DNA of 64,000 nt, taken from Cellulomonas taurus. GTDB taxonomy: Bacteria > Actinomycetota > Actinomycetes > Actinomycetales > Cellulomonadaceae. The position numbers and the translations under genes were made by a program. Shown here one piece after another: positions 57,659 to 64,000 of this stretch; the first letter of the stretch is position 1, and the number at the start of each line of letters is the position of its first letter. The notes beneath the pieces were generated by a model. The model was not told the DNA's origin and did not search any database. It saw only the letters and a program-made list of their open reading frames with translations. Where the stretch lies: the NCBI RefSeq assembly GCF_012931845.1, contig NZ_CP051884.1, positions 2,728,001 to 2,792,000 of the forward strand. Direction: 5' to 3'.

Positions 57659-60600
57659 TCAACGACCGTGCCGGGTGCGGTGTTCAGGCCGCCGACGGCG
57701 CAGCAGCACCAGCACAAGACCGGCGACGGTGAGGACCAGCGCCCCGCCGATCACACCCGCTGGGGCGGATCCGGTGATCGCCAGCAACCCGGAGGCGGCG
57801 TCCGGGACGGCCGGCGCCGACCCGGCGACGGGCGCCCCGGACGGTGCCGGGTCGTCCACCGGCAGCGACACCGGGTCACTCCAGGAGCCGTTGTCGTCCG
57901 GGTCGACCGGGAACGGGTACTCGTGGTCACCGGTGATGACCGTCGCCGTGTTCCGCACCGAGGCCCGGCTGTCCGTCAACGCCGTGACGATCCGCACCGT
58001 GGCGGTCTCACCGGCCGCGAGCGCCCCCGGGTGGTCGCAGGTGACGACCTGTCCGTCGACCGTGCAGTCGAAGCCGTCCCCGGACGCCGAGGTGTAGCGC
58101 AGGCCGGAGGGCAGCGTGTCGACGACGGTGAAACCGGCGTAGGCGTCCTGGGTGCCGACGGAGGCGACCGTCAGCTCCCAGGTCACGCTGTCCAGCGTCC
58201 GGCCGGCCACCGACTTGCGCAGCGCCAGCTGCACGTCGTCGGCGAGCACCCAGCCGAAGTCCAGCGTGAGGTCCTGCTGGCCGCCGATCAGCGTCGCCGA
58301 GGCCGCGTCGTCGGTGGACGAGTCGGCACCGCGGTCCGACCCGACCTCGGCCAGGGTCGGGCGGTGCCCGGCCAGCGCCTGGCCCGAGGCGACCCGGTCG
58401 ACGCTGACCACATAGGCACCCGGCAGCAGGTTCCCGAACCGGTAGGTCCCGTCGGCGTCGGTGGTGACCGGGCCGACCGGAGTGCCGTCGGCGTCGTTCA
58501 CCTCACGGCCGTCCGGGGTGCGCAGCACGAGCACGGCACCGGCGATCCCGGGCTCGTCCGCGTCCTGCACGCCGTCACCGTTCCGGTCGAACCAGACCCG
58601 GTCACCGACCGCCACCGGGATCTCGACCAGACCGGCGTCCCAGGTGGAGTCGATCCGGCTGGCCACCACACCGTCGTCGGACCGTGCCAGGCGCATGCCC
58701 GGCGCATCGGGACCGACGGTGACCGTGGCCCGGGCCAGCGTCGGGGTGACCGCTGCCGCGTCGGAGTCGTCATCCGCCCGGGCGGCGGCGTGCACGGTGG
58801 TCCAGGTGTAGCGCGCGGCATCGGCGGCGGAGAGCTCGAACTCGACGGTGTAGTCGCCCGGCTCCAGCAGATCCGCGTGCCACAATCCGTCGACGTCGGT
58901 CACCACGCTGGCGACCTCGGTCCCGTCGTCCGCCAGCACCCGCACGGTGACACCGGCGAACGCGGGCTCTCCCGGGTCCTGCGCACCGTCCCGGTCGGAG
59001 TCCAGCCAGACCCGGTCACCGATCGCCCACAACGGCCGGAAGCCGAAGTCCAGCGAGGGGTCGATCTCCCCGCCGCGCAGCACCCGGGAGGTGGCCACGC
59101 CGGTCGACGAGTCGGTCTCCGCGGTGCCCTGCCCGTCCTGGGTGGGGACGTAGCCGTCCGGCCCCTGGGTGACGCGGACCTGGTACTGGCCGGGCAGCAG
59201 GTTGTCGAACAGGTAACCGCCGTCGGCGTCGGAGACGACCGGCGGGACCGGATCGCCGTCCAGGTCGAGCACCGGGTCACCGGCGGCGTCGGTCAGCTCC
59301 AGCCGCACCCCGGCCAGGCCGGGTTCGCCGTCGCCCTGCACCCCGTCGGCGTTCAGGTCCACCCACACCCGGTCGCCCACTCGCACCGGGCGCTCGGCCA
59401 GGCCGATGTCCCGGGTCGGGTCGGCGTAGTCGGCGTCGGTGACACCGGACCAGCCGGGCTGGCCGGCCAGGGAGGACACGGTGACCAGCGGCGAACCCGC
59501 CGTCAAGGTGAACACCCCGGTGCGTCCCACGGCAGCCGTGACGGCGGTGGCGTCCGAGTCGCCACTGGTCTCGCCGACACCGGTCGCGGTGAAGGTCCAT
59601 CGCGTGGCGAGCGTCGGGGGCAGTTCGACCTCGACCCGGTAGTCGCCGGGGTCGAGGGCGGTGAACCGGTAGAAGCCGTCCGGGTCGGTGGTGGTGTCGG
59701 CCAGCACGTCACCGTCGGCGCTCAGCAGGCGCACGGCGGCGCCGTCGACGCCCTCCTCCCCCGGGCCCTGACGCCCGTCCCGGTTGGTGTCGAACCACAC
59801 CCGGTCACCGACGGCGAGCAGGCGATGCTGCACCCCCGCGTCCCGGGTCAGATCGACCAGCGCGGCCGTGACGCCGGGATGGGCGGCGCGCCAGGCGGCG
59901 GAACCGGCCGAGACGTTCGGGGCACCGTCGGTCAGTTCGACCGACGAGATCAGCGCGGTGTCGCCCTCGCCGTCCGGCACCGCGTCGGAGTCGACGGCAT
60001 CGTCGGAGCCACGGTCCACGGCGGTGAAGACGTACCGCGCCGCCGCGTCCGCCGGCAGCGTGATCCGCACCTGGTAGCTCCCGGCGGGCAGGCCGTCGAT
60101 CAGCCACTCGCCGTTCGCGTCGGATGCCGCCTCGGCCGCCCAGGTGGCCCCGGCACCCGACCCGGCGTACAGGTCGACGGTGGCGCCCGGAACGCCCGGC
60201 TCCCCCGCGTCCTGGATCCCGTCGCGGTCGATGTCCAGCCACACCCGGTCGCCCACGGCGAAGCTGCTGGCACCCACCTGGTCCGCGGCGACGGCGAAGC
60301 GCGCCCCGGCCTTCAGCGGCACCGAGGTGACGTCATTCGGTCGGCCCACCGCCGCGTCCGCGGGCACCCGGAACGCGAAGGAGTTCCAGGTGTCGGTCGC
60401 CACGGTCGCGCCGGTCAGCGGGGTCCGCATCGACCAGCCGACCCGCACCGACTCCCCGGAGGAGAACCGGTCGGCGCCGGCGAAGCTGACCACGAACTTG
60501 AAGCCGGTCACCCGGGCCGCCTGCGCCGCGGGGACGCTGCCGGTCAACGGGGCGCTGGTCCAGGTGCCCGGCACCGGGTCGAACGCGCTGCTGGCGGCCA

Positions 60601-63600
60601 CGCCACCCGCGCGGTACTGCGCGGTGGTGGTGTAGACCTCGAGCTTCGCACCGGCGGGCAGCCCGGCCATGGACACCAGTGCGGGCAGGTTGCCGTCCCA
60701 CACCGGTCGCCACTGGCTGTCCCGGGAACCGGCGGAGGCCATCGCCGGGTAGTCACCGACGGCGGGCAGCATGTCGACCAGCTCCAGCTTGTCGGTGGAC
60801 ACGCTGGCCCGGCTGGTGACCTGCACCTGCCAGTCGGTGACCGACCCGGAGCTGCTCACCACCGAGCACGGGTAGCGGAACCAGGTCGCATCCGCTCCGG
60901 TGCCGCGCGGAGCACAGGCGCCGCTGGTCCCGGGCTTCGCGGCCGTGGTGCGCACGGCACCGGCGCCGGTGCGGCTGTCCCGCACCCACTCCTCCGAGAC
61001 GTACACGTTCGCGCCGCCGATGGTCAGCGACCCGGCGGTGACCACGCAGCCCTGGGCGAGGGCGTCGTAGCTCCCCGGCGCGCAGGTGGTCCCGCCGTCG
61101 GCCCCGGTCGAGGTGGCCACCACCGGGCGACTGGCCGAGGCGGCGGAGGCGGTGTTGACGATGGTCACCGACGACAGGTCCTGGGCCAGGCGCACCCAGA
61201 GCAGGATCTCCACGGTGGCACCGGGTACCAGGCGCTCATCGGCACCGAAGGCGAAGGTGATCGTCGAGTCGTCGGCGGTCACGGTCGGAGCGCCGAGGCC
61301 CTGCACGCTCCACGGCTGCTGCCCGGCCGGTGCGTCGCCGAACAGCAGCGAACCGTCCTCGGGCAGCCGGTCGGTGACCACCAGCCCGGTCAGGTCGGCT
61401 GCCCCGGACCCGGATGCGGTGTTCGTCACCGCGAGCCGGTACTGCACGAAGTCACCCGGCTTGCGGGCGGCCGGGTTCAGTTCGGCCTTCTGCACCCGCA
61501 CGGTGGCGGCACCGGCATGCACCGTCACCGCCAGTTCGGCGGAGTCGGTCGCCACCGAGGCGAGGCCGTCCCGGATCGCCTGGGCGGCGATCCGGTTCGT
61601 GATCGCACCCCGGACCGTCTCGCCCGGGTTGCTGCTCAGCTCGGCCCGGTCCTGGTAGCGCCAGCCGTTCGCGCCGACGGCGCTCGGCAGTCCACCGGTG
61701 CGCAGTTCCTCGCGCAGCGAGCCGGTCATGGTCAGCTCGCCGTAGCCCTGTCCCGGCGCGGTGATCCGCTGGGCGTCGGTGCTGACGAACCGGACCCGCA
61801 CGCCGATGACCTGCTCCGCGGTGGCACCGTGGCTCGCGGCGATCGCGTCCAGGTCCCAGGCGGTGCCCGGCGTGCCGGTGGCCCAGCTGTGCCACACCTG
61901 CTCACCGGCGTAGGCGCCGGTGGTGTCGATGTCGAGGTCGGCACCGGCCAGCAGCACCTCCAGCCGCGCCTCCTCCGCACCGGTGGGCAACCGGTCGACC
62001 GTGATCCGGTGCGCCGCCACGGCGTTGAAGAACCGCGGGTCGGCGTCGGTGACGAGCAGTTCGTCCGCCTCGGTGCGACCGAAGTTCTGCACCGACAGCA
62101 CCGTGGTGATGGTGGGCGTCGTGGCGTCACGCTGGACGTCCACCGTCGGCACCTCCAGCGCGGGCACCGCCAGCACCTCGGGGTCCTGCACGGTGACCGA
62201 GGCGGTCCGGGTGGAGCTCACGATCTGCGGCAGGCAGCTGCTGGGCGAGCCGGTCTCCGGAGCGACGCAGACCCGCGCGTCCCAGAGCGTGGTGCGCACG
62301 GTGTTGTCGATCCGCAGCCCCGCGACCGTGTCGGCACCGGTCACCCGGTTCTCGGCCAGCAGTCGGGTGTCCAGCACCATGGTGGCGCGCTGCCCGGCGG
62401 CGATCCGGCCGGTGTACGTCAGCTGGATGCCGACCACGTCCGTGAGCTGTGCCGCCGTCAACGCCTTGGCGGCGGTGCTGGTGATCGCGGGGTCGGCGCT
62501 GATCGTGCCGTCACCCGCCACCCGGTAGAGCACCACGTCCAGCCGGGTGGACCCGGAGATGCTGTCCGAGAGACTGCTGATCTTGGTGATCGAGAACTGC
62601 GCGAACGGCGAGTTCGCCGTCAGCGTGGGTGCACTGTCGATCCCGGCCGGCTCGGTCAGCTGGAAGGTGTCGACCCGGGTGGTGGCGGTGCTCGTCCCGG
62701 AGACGGTCAGGGTCGCGGTCGGCCACTGATCGGCGGCGGCGGCCTGGCCCTCGACCGGCAGCGCCAGCTGGTCCAGGTCGGTGCTCGGCTTGAGGGGGTC
62801 GCCGTTGGAGGAGCGCAGCCAGGTCTTGGCGGCGGTCACGCCCACCGAGGCGGCCGTGACCTGGTAGGTCCATCCGGAGCTGTTCACCGGGCCACCGAGG
62901 TCACCGCCGGAGCCGGTCACCCGGCCGGAGTTGGCGATCCTCCCGGGGTTTCCGGTGTTGGTCACGAAGGCGTTGTTGATCGGGGCGTTGTTCGCCCGCG
63001 AGGTGTCCCGCAGGGTGAAGGCCAGTTGGATCTGCCGGGTCGGGCCGTCGACCGCGGCCACCGCGTCCGCGCTCGCGCCGGTGGTCAGGTCCGGGATCAG
63101 CGCCTGACGCCAATCGTCCGCGGCGACGGCGGTGGTCCGCTCCGCGGCGCTGCGCGGGGCGTAGCTCAGCTGGATGCCGCCGATCCGCGCCTGCACACCG
63201 GCCGAGATGCTGGTGATCCCCGGGAACGACCCGACGTACGGGAAGGCACCGTTGACGTTCGTGCCACCGAACCGCAGATCCGTGCGGTTCCCGGAACGCG
63301 CCACCCACGCGGAGCCGTTCCACTGCTGGTCCTTGAGCGAGATCCAGTCGGCGCGCACGGTGTCGAACACCCGCACGTCGGTCACCTGGTCGAAGGCGAG
63401 GTACGGGTCGTAGGCGGACCCGGTCTCGGCGGCCGGGCCGGAGGTGATCGGCCGCACCGAGGTCAGGTTGAAGCTGTCCCAGAAGCTCTGGCTGCTGCCG
63501 GTGCTCGGAGTCGGGTTGGCGGCGGTGAGGCCGTTCGCGTCGGTGACGGTGATCGCGGTGTGCCGCTCGCCGTCCGTGCCCCAGGTCAGCGTGGCCAGGG

Positions 63601-64000
63601 TGGTCGCGCCGCTGCCCTCGATGCCGGAGGTGGAGCTCAGGCCCTTCACCAGGGCGTGGTGACCGTCGGTCCCGGGGTCGACGGCGGTGACGGTGTCGGT
63701 GACCCGGGTGACCGGGCTGGTGACCACGTTGCCCTCGATCGTGGCCGAGGAGGTCACCTCCGCGACGTTGGTGACCGAGGTGGTGGCGTTCCAGGTCTGG
63801 CCGTTCAGCACGGCGCCGCGCACCTGGAAGGTGACCAGGACGCGGAACACGGTGCCGTCCGGGAAGGTGTCGTCGGCCGGGGCGTGCGACACCAGCCGCA
63901 TCCCGCGCCAGGTGTCGCTGCCGCTCAGCGCCGACAGCGACCCGGCGTAGGTCTGCCAGACCGGCGCGCCGGTGGTGTTGGTGTAGAACTCGACCCCGGT
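57659..64000 (-). CDS. Giant LAxTG-anchored surface protein (N-terminus outside window)
   Basis: The frame is open to the window edge, so ATG 63901 is internal and at least 2,113 residues are encoded. The N-terminal two thirds are beta-rich, Thr/Ser/Asp/Val-rich adhesin-like modules with few Lys. Five SdrD-B/Cna-B-like repeats follow (starting near 60258, 59818, 59385, 59027 and 58614), each opening (V/I)GDRVW(L/F/V)D and carrying a DxDxDGxxD-like calcium loop and a PGxYxV-type end. A DUF11-like domain comes next (near 58230-57900). The C-terminus has a LAITG motif (57770-57784), a membrane helix and an Arg-rich tail: the class E (LAxTG) sortase signal. It is probably an adhesin or stalk protein. 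The signal peptide and sortase are not visible. Confidence 0.9.
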   Translation of the reverse strand, partial: TGVEFYTNTTGAPVWQTYAGSLSALSGSDTWRGMRLVSHAPADDTFPDGTVFRVLVTFQVRGAVLNGQTWNATTSVTNVAEVTSSATIEGNVVTSPVTRVTDTVTAVDPGTDGHHALVKGLSSTSGIEGSGATTLATLTWGTDGERHTAITVTDANGLTAANPTPSTGSSQSFWDSFNLTSVRPITSGPAAETGSAYDPYLAFDQVTDVRVFDTVRADWISLKDQQWNGSAWVARSGNRTDLRFGGTNVNGAFPYVGSFPGITSISAGVQARIGGIQLSYAPRSAAERTTAVAADDWRQALIPDLTTGASADAVAAVDGPTRQIQLAFTLRDTSRANNAPINNAFVTNTGNPGRIANSGRVTGSGGDLGGPVNSSGWTYQVTAASVGVTAAKTWLRSSNGDPLKPSTDLDQLALPVEGQAAAADQWPTATLTVSGTSTATTRVDTFQLTEPAGIDSAPTLTANSPFAQFSITKISSLSDSISGSTRLDVVLYRVAGDGTISADPAITSTAAKALTAAQLTDVVGIQLTYTGRIAAGQRATMVLDTRLLAENRVTGADTVAGLRIDNTVRTTLWDARVCVAPETGSPSSCLPQIVSSTRTASVTVQDPEVLAVPALEVPTVDVQRDATTPTITTVLSVQNFGRTEADELLVTDADPRFFNAVAAHRITVDRLPTGAEEARLEVLLAGADLDIDTTGAYAGEQVWHSWATGTPGTAWDLDAIAASHGATAEQVIGVRVRFVSTDAQRITAPGQGYGELTMTGSLREELRTGGLPSAVGANGWRYQDRAELSSNPGETVRGAITNRIAAQAIRDGLASVATDSAELAVTVHAGAATVRVQKAELNPAARKPGDFVQYRLAVTNTASGSGAADLTGLVVTDRLPEDGSLLFGDAPAGQQPWSVQGLGAPTVTADDSTITFAFGADERLVPGATVEILLWVRLAQDLSSVTIVNTASAASASRPVVATSTGADGGTTCAPGSYDALAQGCVVTAGSLTIGGANVYVSEEWVRDSRTGAGAVRTTAAKPGTSGACAPRGTGADATWFRYPCSVVSSSGSVTDWQVQVTSRASVSTDKLELVDMLPAVGDYPAMASAGSRDSQWRPVWDGNLPALVSMAGLPAGAKLEVYTTTAQYRAGGVAASSAFDPVPGTWTSAPLTGSVPAAQAARVTGFKFVVSFAGADRFSSGESVRVGWSMRTPLTGATVATDTWNSFAFRVPADAAVGRPNDVTSVPLKAGARFAVAADQVGASSFAVGDRVWLDIDRDGIQDAGEPGVPGATVDLYAGSGAGATWAAEAASDANGEWLIDGLPAGSYQVRITLPADAAARYVFTAVDRGSDDAVDSDAVPDGEGDTALISSVELTDGAPNVSAGSAAWRAAHPGVTAALVDLTRDAGVQHRLLAVGDRVWFDTNRDGRQGPGEEGVDGAAVRLLSADGDVLADTTTDPDGFYRFTALDPGDYRVEVELPPTLATRWTFTATGVGETSGDSDATAVTAAVGRTGVFTLTAGSPLVTVSSLAGQPGWSGVTDADYADPTRDIGLAERPVRVGDRVWVDLNADGVQGDGEPGLAGVRLELTDAAGDPVLDLDGDPVPPVVSDADGGYLFDNLLPGQYQVRVTQGPDGYVPTQDGQGTAETDSSTGVATSRVLRGGEIDPSLDFGFRPLWAIGDRVWLDSDRDGAQDPGEPAFAGVTVRVLADDGTEVASVVTDVDGLWHADLLEPGDYTVEFELSAADAARYTWTTVHAAARADDDSDAAAVTPTLARATVTVGPDAPGMRLARSDDGVVASRIDSTWDAGLVEIPVAVGDRVWFDRNGDGVQDADEPGIAGAVLVLRTPDGREVNDADGTPVGPVTTDADGTYRFGNLLPGAYVVSVDRVASGQALAGHRPTLAEVGSDRGADSSTDDAASATLIGGQQDLTLDFGWVLADDVQLALRKSVAGRTLDSVTWELTVASVGTQDAYAGFTVVDTLPSGLRYTSASGDGFDCTVDGQVVTCDHPGALAAGETATVRIVTALTDSRASVRNTATVITGDHEYPFPVDPDDNGSWSDPVSLPVDDPAPSGAPVAGSAPAVPDAASGLLAITGSAPAGVIGGALVLTVAGLVLVLLRRRRPEHRTRHGR

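Overview
The window is chromosomal DNA of a high-GC Gram-positive bacterium (Actinomycetota). Signs are the GC-rich third codon positions, frequent GTG starts, WhiB-family and BldM-type regulators, a GuaB3 protein, a guaA-DUF3817 pair, and a gene order (guaB3, guaB, bldM, whiD, groES, tsaD/rimI/tsaB/tsaE, alr, nnr, acpS, glmS, glmM, rpsI, rplM, truA, rplQ, rpoA, rpsK, rpsM, rpmJ, infA) that follows the conserved backbone known from Mycobacterium and Streptomyces. A phosphoketolase/acetate-kinase module, a polyphosphate-glucokinase-like ROK protein and a LAxTG surface protein suggest Micrococcales, perhaps Cellulomonadaceae; that placement is inference.

Layout. Bases 1-8016: a quinate/shikimate-type pair (ydiB-like, aroD), guaA with its coupled DUF3817 membrane gene, a heterodimeric ABC exporter and SURF1. 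Bases 8017-16280: a 487-bp non-coding stretch with a large palindrome, then xfp, pta and ackA (sugar phosphate to acetyl-phosphate, then to acetyl-CoA or acetate plus ATP), then a cytosolic TPR-GGDEF protein. Bases 16231-23849: a succinate-semialdehyde-type dehydrogenase, GuaB3, a PfpI/DJ-1 protein, a DEDDh exonuclease, an HTH-MurA fusion and guaB. Bases 23889-26890: regulators bldM, a MerR/B12-fold protein and whiD, followed by groES under a clear HrcA/CIRCE operator. Bases 26908-30150: a methyltransferase coupled to a YbdK-type glutamate-cysteine ligase, and a PadR regulator coupled to a membrane protein.

Bases 30168-37155: t6A tRNA-modification genes (tsaD, tsaB, tsaE) with rimI, alr, a P-loop kinase and the NAD(P)HX repair enzyme; the last six form one overlapping minus-strand operon, while a nitroreductase separates tsaD from it. 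Bases 37197-39712: an F420-type LLM oxidoreductase, then a repeat-rich 510-bp spacer holding an (CCCTG)18 microsatellite and a 16-bp tandem repeat, then a DUF559 endonuclease-like gene flanked by imperfect inverted repeats. Bases 39714-46873: acpS, glmS, coaA, a lipoprotein, a DedA protein, def and glmM, so amino-sugar and cell-wall precursor genes sit beside CoA and ACP maturation genes.

Bases 46924-57660: ribosomal genes rpsI and rplM, an ABC-F protein, DUF5709, truA coupled to an ADP-ribosylglycohydrolase with a zinc ribbon, a ROK kinase, an alpha/beta hydrolase, and the alpha operon infA-rpmJ-rpsM-rpsK-rpoA-rplQ, in which every intercistronic gap holds an inverted repeat. Bases 57659-64000: the C-terminal 2,113 residues of a giant surface protein with five SdrD-B-like repeats and a LAITG sortase signal.

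I saw no tRNA, rRNA, CRISPR array, prophage or insertion sequence. The most unusual items are the reciprocally degenerate ABC pair, the HTH-MurA fusion, the ADP-ribosylglycohydrolase-zinc-ribbon protein coupled to truA, the microsatellite/DUF559 region, and the hairpins of the alpha operon.
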